Assembly (NCBI RefSeq): GCF_900411375.1
Contig: NZ_LS422984.1
Coordinates: forward strand, 465,249 to 529,248
Reading direction: 5' to 3'
Source: Lentilactobacillus raoultii
GTDB taxonomy: Bacteria; Bacillota; Bacilli; Lactobacillales; Lactobacillaceae
DNA length: 64,000 bases
Shown here: positions 42,716 through 51,325 of the stretch, one piece after another
Position numbering within the stretch: the stretch's first letter is position 1
Layout of the letters: each line of letters begins with the position of its first letter
Notes under the pieces: model-generated
Database searches by the model: none
Told to the model about the DNA's origin: nothing
The model's input: only the letters and a program-made list of their open reading frames with translations
Program-made: the position numbers and the translations under genes

Positions 42716-44024
42716 GTATTCCCCACGGATGTAGGGGTGATCCCTTAGTGACGGTTGTAAGTGCGAAATCAGTCACGTATTCCCCACGGATGTAGGGGTG
42801 ATCCTTTGCTTATATTGATCCAAGGTAATGATTTTTAGTATTCCCCACGGATGTAGGGGTGATCCTATTTCAAAAAAACGTTTACTTGAGGCGTAGTGGT
42901 ATTCCCCACGGATGTAGGGGTGATCCTAATCCCAGATTCAAGTTGATTCATCTGCTTCTGTATTCCCCACGGATGTAGGGGTGATCCTTGGTGCTTGGCA
43001 TTCTTCCTATCTCTAAGTTTGTATTCCCCACGGATGTAGGGGTGATCCTTATATGGCATAAATGACTTTTTGGAAAAAGCTGTATTCCCCACGGATGTAG
43101 GGGTGATCCTTGTGATCTAGTAAAAAGAACCAAATAAGGTGAGTATTCCCCACGGATGTAGGGGTGATCCTGCACGGGAGACTTGTGAGCGGTTGGGGAT
43201 CAGGTATTCCCCACGGATGTAGGGGTGATCCTTGACTCCTTTATCGTTTATTTCAATTCGATTAGTATTCCCCACGGATGTAGGGGTGATCCTCGGCTTG
43301 GGGAATATAGTATTTACTTTTAAAGGTATTCCCCACGGATGTAGGGGTGATCCCTGCATCAGCTCCTGATATGAGATACAATCATCGTATTCCCCACGGA
43401 TGTAGGGGTGATCCTGCCAGAAGTCCCGTTATCAACTTGGTGAGCTGGTATTCCCCACGGATGTAGGGGTGATCCCTGATACCAGTGCAACGACATCTGT
43501 TACCGTTCGTATTCCCCACGGATGTAGGGGTGATCCTTTTCAATTAACACGTGGCAAACCGGTTGGATAGTATTCCCCACGGATGTAGGGGTGATCCTGA
43601 ACAAGGCGATTGCTGCCATCCCGCAGCCAAGTATTCCCCACGGATGTAGGGGTGATCCTGAACAAGGCGATTGCTGCCATCCCGCAGCCAAGTATTCCCC
43701 ACGGATGTAGGGGTGATCCCGGATGTTACTACTGTGACTACTTTTCTTTATAGTATTCCCCACGGATGTAGGGGTGATCCCGGATGTTACTACTGTGACT
43801 ACTTTTCTTTATAGTATTCCCCACGGATGTAGGGGTGATCCCCATTAATCTGGATCTACGAGGTACGTTTCTTTGTATTCCCCACGGATGTAGGGGTGAT
43901 CCCATGATGATCTGGAAAATGGGCGATATTACCGGGTATTCCCCACGGATGTAGGGGTGATCCTGAAGAATGTGAAAGAAATATTGGAGGAGGCTGGTAT
44001 TCCCCACGGATGTAGGGGTGATCC
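42716..44024 (+). CRISPR. CRISPR array 2, 22 type I-E repeats
   Basis: Twenty-two 28-base repeats (starting GTATTCCCCACGG, ending GGGGTGATCC) every 61 bases from 42716 to 43997, with 21 spacers of 33 bases. I counted each repeat and found no length change and no repeat substitution. Spacers 15 and 16 (43598-43630, 43659-43691) are identical, and so are spacers 17 and 18 (43720-43752, 43781-43813). The leader is on the left. Open frames on the opposite strand made of HPYIRGEY-like units are translations of the repeat, not proteins. No cas operon is adjacent. Confidence 0.97.
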
Positions 44025-44114
44025 CCATATTAATGTTGTAAAATCCATTAACATCTGATAGTATTGATCCCTTCAGTGTTGCTGGATTGACCTGATCATT
44101 AGGGGGCTTCTAAA

Positions 44115-44381
44115 ATGATTCTTCTTATTTTGTTTTTAATTTTTCTCGCTATACTTGGAATGTTGCGATTTATCGTCACATCATTTTGGTGGATTATGTT
44201 AGTAATTTTAGTTCTCGTGGGAATTGACTTTTTAAATTGGATGCTAAGCAATACCATAACTAACATTATTTTTCTTATTTTATCACTCGGATTGATCGCT
44301 TATTCGGTAACCAAAATAATAAGAAATCATCGTGATAGAAAAAAAGTCACTCAAAATCATTTAAATTCACATTCAAAATAA
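44115..44381 (+). CDS. small membrane protein, 88 aa
   Basis: Three hydrophobic segments (MILLILFLIFLAILGMLRFI, FWWIMLVILVLVGIDFL and IIFLILSLGLIAYSV) followed by a basic tail with KIIRNHRDRKKVTQ. No family is recognised. AGGGGG lies eight bases before the ATG. It sits about 90 bases after the last repeat of array 2, transcribed in the same direction as the array. Confidence 0.65.
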   Translation: MILLILFLIFLAILGMLRFIVTSFWWIMLVILVLVGIDFLNWMLSNTITNIIFLILSLGLIAYSVTKIIRNHRDRKKVTQNHLNSHSK

Positions 44382-44449
44382 ATATTTTCCTCCGATCAGG
44401 GGCTTTATTTGGCACGCTCTAAGAACTTAAGTGCGAAGGGAACGACAAC

Positions 44450-44551
44450 ATGGGCCAAATTATCAAAAGTAGTGAAGAATTTAAGGTCGTTGTTTTAATT
44501 ACTGAAGCCCATGTCATTCCCACTGATGGGGGGGATGATCCTAACTGTTAG
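44450..44551 (+). pseudogene. 33-codon remnant ending in a degenerate CRISPR-like repeat
   Basis: Frame MGQIIKSSEEFKVVVLITEA continues HVIPTDGGDDPNC and stops. Bases 44513-44541 (GTCATTCCCACTG and the GGGATGATCC end) resemble a CRISPR repeat with indels. The peptide resembles the end of a longer protein. A Cas2/DnaQ-type C-terminus next to its leader is one possibility, which I cannot confirm without a search. Confidence 0.35.
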
Positions 44552-44591
44552 GAGATTTTTAAAATTTTTCATTCATAAATATGTCAGAATT

Positions 44592-44640
44592 AAAACAAGA
44601 AAGGGCAAAACTTACAAAGCCTATTCTTGTTTTGATTTTT
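44592..44640 (+). terminator. hairpin terminator
   Basis: AAAACAAGAA and TTCTTGTTTT pair with GGGC/GCCT inside, followed by GATTTTT. Confidence 0.65.
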
Positions 44641-44766
44641 GAAATTTTTGATGATGTTTATGATCAACGTGTATTTGGTTGATATTGCAGCAAACATCTC
44701 AGTATTTCTTTGGCTAATCTCAGCATCTCTTAGTATATCCTGACCAATCATCATGTGAATTAACTC

Positions 44767-44821
44767 AAAAATGCGTTATCTAAAGGTAGAAAATGATTGC
44801 CAAGTTAGATAGCGCATTTTT
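44767..44821. terminator. strong bidirectional hairpin terminator
   Basis: AAAATGCGTTATCTAA pairs with TTAGATAGCGCATTTTT (one G-T pair) around a loop of about 20 bases. Confidence 0.75.
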
Positions 44822-45150
44822 GATTATTTAATTATAAATTTTTAGAGAAAAATTGTAAAACTACATAGCAAAAATTGAATTGGCATCCAACTAATTTTAA
44901 AAAACTCATTATTAATGCAGCTTTAAAGACGTAAATATTATAAAAATGCTATTTCATAATATAAAAATCTCCTGGACTTCTAAGCAAAATGATTTGAATA
45001 ATTTGGATAGTTCCCTTTTAAAAGCGATTAGATAAGGTCATAAACGGATTTTAAAAATAATTTTATTGCTCAATATAATTATGTTTAATAGTATAAATTA
45101 TTTAGTGCATTTTAGATTTAAATTAATAATTAGAATGATAACCTTATATA

Positions 45151-45164
45151 TGTAAACGGTTACA
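45151..45164 (+). promoter_or_regulatory. cre box (CcpA site) of the first giant exoprotein gene
   Basis: TGTAAACGGTTACA is a perfect match to the catabolite-responsive consensus TGWAANCGNTNWCA, 225 bases upstream of the ATG. It suggests CcpA control and hence a role in carbohydrate use. Confidence 0.75.
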
Positions 45165-45389
45165 AAAAACGTTTAATTTTGTTTCCCGAGGAGTACGAAT
45201 TGAGGTGTTGTGATTATTTAAAAATGAAACCGGTATCAAGGGGGCGGTATCGACCGCTTACTCAATTTAATCGACAAGGCTGGATAAGATGTTTTTTGTG
45301 AACGAGGGGATTAGAAGTGATATCGAATCCGGCTTGATTATAGATTAGGGGTAAACCTATGAAAAATTGAAATTGAGAGGAGTTTTTTC

Positions 45390-48300
45390 ATGCATAAACG
45401 GGTATTTATCATTGGAGTGAGTGCTTTATTAGCAGCGACGTTTGCCTTGGGACCACTTCCAGGTAGTCACGGGCTGACCCTTGCAGATACTAAAACTGCA
45501 AAGGTTGCCTCAAGTACAAGTACGCCGCAGTCAAGTAGTAGTTCAGAAATTAGCAGTTCCAGTAGCATTAATGGTGCCAGTTCTTCCAGCAGCGCTAATA
45601 AAGGAACGAGTAGTTCTTCCAGCAGTCTGCCTGATAATCAGGAATCGTCGAAGCCAAAGCAAAATACGACATCTGATGATCTAATCGCGACGGATCCAGA
45701 TAAAACACCAGGTGCGGTACAGCCGAAGCAGACAGCGGACGGTTATGAGATCAGCAATAACCAGTTTAAAGTTGACATTGGCAAAAATGGGACAATCCAA
45801 GGGTTATATTTAAGCAATGATTCTTTTGATACAAATTATGTAATGAACACTAAAAGTAATCCGGCTCAGAATACGGCCGGCCACGAGTGGGTCGGTGATT
45901 TGATTTTTCAAACCCAACCGGGTGATAATGCGACTGGCGATGTTTGGCAAAAAGAATATACCAATTCATCTGACAGTACTCGTAAAGTGTCGATGTCAAA
46001 TAATAAAGTTGTTGTCACTTACACACCAGGGAAAGCGACAAATGGCATTCAAAATATGGGTGTCACAGAAACGTATTCCCTTGATAATGACGGGCATCTT
46101 AAATGGGACATTACCGTTAAGAATGACAGTAATAAAGATTTAACGATTGGTGATTTTGGCTTGCCACTACCCTTTAAAGAATGGTGGTCGTATTCCGGCG
46201 CTGATAAGACAATTGATGCCTATCAACAGAGTGTTGTTTATCACAGCTTTGTTGGTCAAAATGCGTCATATATTTATGCGACTCGGCCTAGTGGAATTGG
46301 CAACTTTTTAGTAATGACACCGGATGCTTCAACCGGAGCTGGGTTTGAATATCAAGATCATTGGGGCGCTGGAACGCATGATTATACAAGTGCTGAAAAT
46401 CCATGGGTCCAGTTTAATAATGGTTATGATAATGGCTTGAGTGTCTTTTATATTCATTCAAGCGCCATTCAGAAGACTAATCAAGGTTACTTGAACAACA
46501 CCTCTTTAACGCTCAAACCTAACGAATCAAAAACATATTCATTTAAATTTAGTCGATCAGATATAAAAAATACAACGAATAACTCATCAACATCCGGTGA
46601 CATGACAGATACCAAATATGAAAATCAATTGAAATCGATTTTGTATAAAGAGAATATCATGGACGCCGTGTCTGTTCCTGGGATGATTGTGCCAAAGAAG
46701 AGCGATGGTGACGCAACTGGCCAATTATACTTGCACACTAAGGTCCCGGCTAATGATATTAGTTTTGACTATCAGAATCAAACTAACGATTATGAATCAA
46801 AACGTTCAAATCCTGATAATGACACCAGTTCAAGCCTTGGTTCAAACGAGCAGGGAAAAGTGACCTATGAAAAAACGATTACGAAGAATGGTGAACAGTA
46901 TCATCTCTATCATTTTGATTTTCATTCATTGGGTCGTAATAACGTGATCGTAAAATATAAAATTAACGGTCAACCAATGCAAACCACGCTTCAGTACTAT
47001 GTCATTGATAATCCTGAAAAAGCACTCGAGCAACACGCCAATTTCATGTTGAAAACTCAGTGGAAAGATTCAAGCAAATTTTATAATGATATCTTTGATG
47101 ACTGGGATTTCAACACTCAAAGCAAACGCGGCAACTTCAACGGTGCATCTAACTGGGGCAGCTTAGGCTGGGGAGATGATTGGGGCTTAACCCATGGCTT
47201 ATTCCTCGCTACTCAAAACGTGAATACGCCAAATAAGGATCAAGTCCAAGCACTAAGCAATTACTTGGAAAATGGTATTTGGAATGGCTTAATGAAGAAT
47301 CATCATGATGACTATAGAGTGCCTGATTGGCTTGATGAGCGGGTCGTTGGTTCTTCGGACAAGGATAATTATTCTTGGCGAGGTTGGGCTTATCCACATA
47401 TTTACAATACTTTCTATGAAATGTATCAAGTGGAAAAGAATAATCCTAACTTGATCAAGTATCCAGAGAGTGCTAAAGACTATCTGCTGAAAGCGTACAA
47501 TATTATGAAAGCGCTGTACGTCACAAAAGCCACTAATAACAATGACGGACTTGAAGGTGAATCAACCGATCCGAAAATTATTGCTGCGCTTAGGTCAGAA
47601 GGATTGGGTAGCGAGGCTGATACACTTCAAAATCTTTTGAAGACTAAGTATAATGCCTTTGCCAAAGATCCATATCCATACACTTCAGAGTATCCATATG
47701 ATAACACGGCTGAAGAAGGCGTTTATGCGCTGGGAAATATGTTTAACAACCAGAAAATGAAGCAAATGGTAGATATGAAGACCCGAGCTTCTCGAAGTGT
47801 TCAACCAACTTGGTATCAATATGGTGTGCCAGTAACCATCAATGGTGAAAGCTGGTGGCAATTCCAGTATACAGATTCTTTGGCAGGAACGGCTATGGAC
47901 AATTGGCTTCGTGAGCAGAATAACGGGATGGACCAAGACCAGTTAGGTTTAGCTGAGCGGGCCAATTATGCCGCAAAGATGGGTAACTTGACCCATATTA
48001 ATAGCGGCCAGATCGACAAAAATAATATTGGTGCGGTTGCCTGGTATTATCAAGCCAGTTTGGGTAATATTACGAGAGAACACTATGGTGTTGGTGCTGG
48101 TAAGATGCATAACGGTTGGATTCCATTGTCCGGTGAAGCCGACCTGTCACTATTTGGCGCACTTCAAGTTCTATCAGCTGATGTCGTCAATGATCCAATC
48201 TTTGGTTTAGTCGGTTATGGTGCTGATGTTCAAGATAACGGCAGTTCTTTGAGCGTAACGCCAGAAGATGGCTTAAGAACCCGACTTAATCTAATTGATC

Positions 48301-49265
48301 AACACCTGTCATACGAATTCAATGGTGACAAATATACGCACGCGGATGTTAAGGAAGATGGGACTTCGACCACCTTTGATTTCCAAAATGTTTCTAAGGC
48401 TAAGCATAATGCTAATTTGACGATTTACGACGGTAATGGTTTTGATAATGCCACTTACAATGTTTTGTATAATGGCCAGCAAGTCACATCGTTCAAAGGC
48501 GCTGAAGGTGGCACCAAGAAGCAGGTTGAGCTCAGTATTCCAGTGACAGCTCAAGATGGTAAACTTCAAATTGTTAAAGCCGGCACTAATAACAATAACA
48601 ACAGTAATAATGGTGGCAGTTCCAGTACAACGGTGCCATCGTCGACCAACAATTCAACCACTTCGTCAAGTGCCAGTTCTTCCAGCAGTAGCTCGTCGAG
48701 TTCGCAACCAGCCACTAGTAGTTCAAGTACAAGTGCCAGTTCTCAAAGTCAAACCAATGCCAACAAATTAGCGGTTCCTAAGAAGGCAGCTAAAGTCGGC
48801 ACAACTATCTATGCGGTTAAGAAACTGGCTTTATACGAGCATGCGACCTTTAAAAAGTCTCAACGACTTGCGACCTATAAGAAAGCTAGTCGGACAAATC
48901 GCCCAATGTTCATTGTTGAAGGATATGCCCGTTCTGAAAATGGAGTTCTTAGATACAAGGTTAAAGACGTCAATCATGGTAGTAAAGCAGCCGGAAAAAT
49001 TGGTTACATTACAGCCAAAAGTCAATACGTCTCTCCAGTTTATTATCGATCAGTGCCAAAATCCAAGACATTGACAGTTATTTCGAAAAACGGGGTTAAC
49101 GCTTATCGAAGTAAAGCTCTTAAGGGTAAGCTGAAGCACTACAAGCGTGGTACCCGTTTAAAGGTTAAAAAGATTGTCAATTATCATCTTACCAGCCGAT
49201 ATGTTCTTCATAACGGATCTTATATCACGGGTAATAAAAAGCTGGTAATTCAAGGCAAGTATTGA
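45390..49265 (+). CDS. giant secreted DUF5695-like protein, predicted polysaccharide-acting, 1291 aa
   Basis: Exported protein in five parts. A signal peptide covers residues 1 to about 32, then a serine-rich linker (40-95). A beta-sandwich region (100-390, with ATRPSGIGNFLV) leads into a linker and beta domain (about 400-540). A helical, tryptophan-rich domain (545-900, with GWGDDWGLTHGLF, VPDWL and WWQFQY) resembles an alpha/alpha toroid of glycoside hydrolases. A second serine-rich linker and a DUF5776-like wall-binding end (1140-1291) follow. I assign DUF5695 from memory; the reaction is unknown. Acidic residues in the DDWG and PDWLDE motifs are candidate catalytic sites. The cre box supports a carbohydrate role. 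GAGAGGAG precedes the ATG. Confidence 0.8.
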   Translation: MHKRVFIIGVSALLAATFALGPLPGSHGLTLADTKTAKVASSTSTPQSSSSSEISSSSSINGASSSSSANKGTSSSSSSLPDNQESSKPKQNTTSDDLIATDPDKTPGAVQPKQTADGYEISNNQFKVDIGKNGTIQGLYLSNDSFDTNYVMNTKSNPAQNTAGHEWVGDLIFQTQPGDNATGDVWQKEYTNSSDSTRKVSMSNNKVVVTYTPGKATNGIQNMGVTETYSLDNDGHLKWDITVKNDSNKDLTIGDFGLPLPFKEWWSYSGADKTIDAYQQSVVYHSFVGQNASYIYATRPSGIGNFLVMTPDASTGAGFEYQDHWGAGTHDYTSAENPWVQFNNGYDNGLSVFYIHSSAIQKTNQGYLNNTSLTLKPNESKTYSFKFSRSDIKNTTNNSSTSGDMTDTKYENQLKSILYKENIMDAVSVPGMIVPKKSDGDATGQLYLHTKVPANDISFDYQNQTNDYESKRSNPDNDTSSSLGSNEQGKVTYEKTITKNGEQYHLYHFDFHSLGRNNVIVKYKINGQPMQTTLQYYVIDNPEKALEQHANFMLKTQWKDSSKFYNDIFDDWDFNTQSKRGNFNGASNWGSLGWGDDWGLTHGLFLATQNVNTPNKDQVQALSNYLENGIWNGLMKNHHDDYRVPDWLDERVVGSSDKDNYSWRGWAYPHIYNTFYEMYQVEKNNPNLIKYPESAKDYLLKAYNIMKALYVTKATNNNDGLEGESTDPKIIAALRSEGLGSEADTLQNLLKTKYNAFAKDPYPYTSEYPYDNTAEEGVYALGNMFNNQKMKQMVDMKTRASRSVQPTWYQYGVPVTINGESWWQFQYTDSLAGTAMDNWLREQNNGMDQDQLGLAERANYAAKMGNLTHINSGQIDKNNIGAVAWYYQASLGNITREHYGVGAGKMHNGWIPLSGEADLSLFGALQVLSADVVNDPIFGLVGYGADVQDNGSSLSVTPEDGLRTRLNLIDQHLSYEFNGDKYTHADVKEDGTSTTFDFQNVSKAKHNANLTIYDGNGFDNATYNVLYNGQQVTSFKGAEGGTKKQVELSIPVTAQDGKLQIVKAGTNNNNNSNNGGSSSTTVPSSTNNSTTSSSASSSSSSSSSSQPATSSSSTSASSQSQTNANKLAVPKKAAKVGTTIYAVKKLALYEHATFKKSQRLATYKKASRTNRPMFIVEGYARSENGVLRYKVKDVNHGSKAAGKIGYITAKSQYVSPVYYRSVPKSKTLTVISKNGVNAYRSKALKGKLKHYKRGTRLKVKKIVNYHLTSRYVLHNGSYITGNKKLVIQGKY

Positions 49266-49293
49266 TCACATCGAATAAACTTCTTGGGGGAAT

Positions 49294-50817
49294 ATGATGA
49301 TGTTGAATAAACAAATGATTGGCTCGGTTGTAATTGGGGCACTGTTTGGCTGTGCCTTATTGGGAAGCCAAACGGTATCTGCTAAAAGCACCGCAAAAGT
49401 TGTTTATAACCATGTACTAAAAGGGTCTGGTAATCGTCGAAATGTTAATTTGACAGGTAGAAACGGGATCTATTCTAAACCCGGGATTTTAAAGGGCGCC
49501 AGAACTATCGTTTCCAAGTCTAATGCCAAGCGATTGAGAGCCGCTAACAGTGATCCGGATAACTTTCGAGCTTATCGGATTATTAAGACCAACCGTGGTT
49601 CCTATTACTATAAGGTTGTTTCCTTCGATCAAAAGGTGAGGGGATGGGTTTACGGTGGCCGAAGTCGGACGGGCTTTTATGGTGGCGTGACACCGTTTAA
49701 CACCGTCCAAAAAACGGTTACCCCTTCTTTGAAAACTGACGGAAAAACAACTTATCAACTGCCAACGTCTGAGTTAAGTAGTTCCTCGAATACATTTTTC
49801 TTCCAGGAACCACAATTCACGCAGTATAAAGTTGGTCGTAAGAAAACGGCCGATAGCAAAGTTATTACATCAACTGCAGCATACAAGAACATTCCGTTCA
49901 GCTTGGTTGGCGCTGTGCAAGCAACCAGGAGTGGAAAGGTTTGGTATCAAATTGCGTCAACTAATGCCGATATTCATCATGCATGGATTCCGGCGGCCAA
50001 ATTATCTGCGGCTGATGTGGTTAAAACATCGTCGGCTAATGAAACGGCTAATTCCAACTCAAATAACAATTCAAATCAAACAACTACCAGTAACGGTTCT
50101 ACCGGTACTACATCAATTGTTCCGGCAGGTCCAACAGTCGGCGAGGCCAGCTTGGCAGGACGAAATGCTTACTTGAATGGTCAAAGTTTGAATTCAAATT
50201 ACAGTCATGACGCCAGCATTCAGGTGGCTTACGAGCAAGGATATCATGAAATTCAGGCGGCTGTGATGACTGCCAAACAGGCTGCAAGTACCGATTTTAA
50301 GCAGGGGACTAATTTGAATCAGTCGTATAGCAGCGATTTGGCTGTTCAGAAAGCCTATACAGATATGTATAATGCCTGCTCATCCGCCCGTCAGCAGGGG
50401 ATTCAGGATTGTACAGATGGAAAACTAAGCAACGCCTCAAACTACAGTGTTGATAAGATGATTCAAGCGGCCTATCAAGATGGTTATGACTCGATCGCGG
50501 CTAAAAATGACATTTATCAATTGGGAATCAGCTTTACAGTTGACGGCAAGGACGTGAGCGGTCAGTTCTGGACCGCCTTAACTAAGCAGCAACAAGACGC
50601 TCTGGTAGCGACTGCCCAAAAGGATCGGTTCCCGCAAACCAAGACTGAAATTACGTCGGATGATGTCAAGAAGGTTTTGGAAGATGCCGGTATTCTCAGC
50701 ATTACGTTTAACGGCAAAAAAATTACGTTTAAAGATGCGGATCCGGTAGCAATCACGCCAAGCACAGCTGTAACAAATGTTGCAGTTACGGCGCATTATG
50801 TGACTGCAAGTAAATAA
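49294..50817 (+). CDS. secreted surface protein with SH3-like modules and three 38-residue repeats
   Basis: 507-residue exported protein. The signal peptide (residues 1-30) ends TVSAKS. Two basic GW/SLAP-like modules (about 40-130 and 165-245, each with Y-K-V-tryptophan patterns) are followed by an Asn/Ser/Thr-rich linker (248-275). Three related units of about 38 residues follow (GRNAYLNGQSL..., DFKQGTNLNQSY..., GIQDCTDGKLSN...), each ending in an AY-x-x-x-Y helix. The last 100 residues are a small mixed domain. There is no LPXTG motif, so binding to the wall is probably non-covalent. It lies 28 bases after the first giant gene, behind GGGGG, and is probably cotranscribed with it. Confidence 0.75.
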   Translation: MMMLNKQMIGSVVIGALFGCALLGSQTVSAKSTAKVVYNHVLKGSGNRRNVNLTGRNGIYSKPGILKGARTIVSKSNAKRLRAANSDPDNFRAYRIIKTNRGSYYYKVVSFDQKVRGWVYGGRSRTGFYGGVTPFNTVQKTVTPSLKTDGKTTYQLPTSELSSSSNTFFFQEPQFTQYKVGRKKTADSKVITSTAAYKNIPFSLVGAVQATRSGKVWYQIASTNADIHHAWIPAAKLSAADVVKTSSANETANSNSNNNSNQTTTSNGSTGTTSIVPAGPTVGEASLAGRNAYLNGQSLNSNYSHDASIQVAYEQGYHEIQAAVMTAKQAASTDFKQGTNLNQSYSSDLAVQKAYTDMYNACSSARQQGIQDCTDGKLSNASNYSVDKMIQAAYQDGYDSIAAKNDIYQLGISFTVDGKDVSGQFWTALTKQQQDALVATAQKDRFPQTKTEITSDDVKKVLEDAGILSITFNGKKITFKDADPVAITPSTAVTNVAVTAHYVTASK

Positions 50818-50886
50818 TCAATAACATTTAGGGAATCCACCTCTCTTCTTGTTGAGTCATTACGAATGAATGGCTCCAGGGTAGTT

Positions 50887-50939
50887 AAAAAGTCGGTAGC
50901 ATTAACGTTTTTAGAAATGTTGATGCCGTCGGCTTTTTG
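50887..50939 (+). terminator. terminator of the first exoprotein pair
   Basis: AAAAAGTCGG, GCAT and related bases pair with ATGC and the CGGCTTTTT arm around a loop; a T tract follows. Confidence 0.65.
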
Positions 50940-51172
50940 TTCGAAAAAAGAAGTGACGATTTCAATTAGACATAGAAGCAGATAATCAAATAAGAAGGAA
51001 GACCGTACTTTTAAATGTAAATTGCTTCGGTCAAGTTAATAATTGTAAATATGATATGAACTTTTATAAAATTTCCCAAAGAAATGTAAATTGATGCTAG
51101 TCAAATTAAAAATTATTGAAGGAAAAAAGCTAACGAACCTGCAAAGTGACACTATTCACACACTACATTTAG

Positions 51173-51186
51173 AGAAAACGATTACA
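51173..51186 (+). promoter_or_regulatory. cre-like box 1 of the second giant exoprotein gene
   Basis: AGAAAACGATTACA differs from the cre consensus only at the first base. It lies 140 bases before the ATG. Confidence 0.5.
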
Positions 51187-51267
51187 TTTTTAAAAATGCT
51201 AAGATTTTATAAACATTTTGTCGGTTTATTAATTCATGTAAAAGGAATCTTCATGTAAACTAATATC

Positions 51268-51281
51268 TGTAAGCGGTTGCA
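51268..51281 (+). promoter_or_regulatory. cre-like box 2 of the second giant exoprotein gene
   Basis: TGTAAGCGGTTGCA has one mismatch to the cre consensus and lies 45 bases before the ATG. It closely resembles the cre box of the paralogous gene. Confidence 0.6.
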
Positions 51282-51325
51282 ATTCGCCTGAGGGGAAAAC
51301 TATTGAAAAAGTTAGGAGACTTAGT

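Larger units (their letters stand above)
44382..45389. other. 1-kb AT-rich intergenic region
   Basis: Holds a short remnant with a degenerate CRISPR-like repeat (44450-44551), two hairpin terminators (44592-44640 and 44767-44821), long AT-rich sequence with no gene, and then a cre box and leader of the giant exoprotein gene. A 26-codon ORF near 45225 has no ribosome site. Confidence 0.6.

Noticed and set aside
42865..44028. Five minus-strand open frames with units like HPYIRGEY, GSPLHPWG and ITPTSVGN
   Set aside because: They are translations of the CRISPR repeat in three frames, following the 61-base period exactly.
45225..45303. 26-codon ORF in the leader of the first giant exoprotein gene
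   Set aside because: No ribosome site and nothing to support a leader peptide.
49489..49758. Minus-strand frames inside the exoprotein genes (e.g. 49489-49758, 54087-54353)
   Set aside because: They are shadows of the coding strand without ribosome sites or protein-like sequence.
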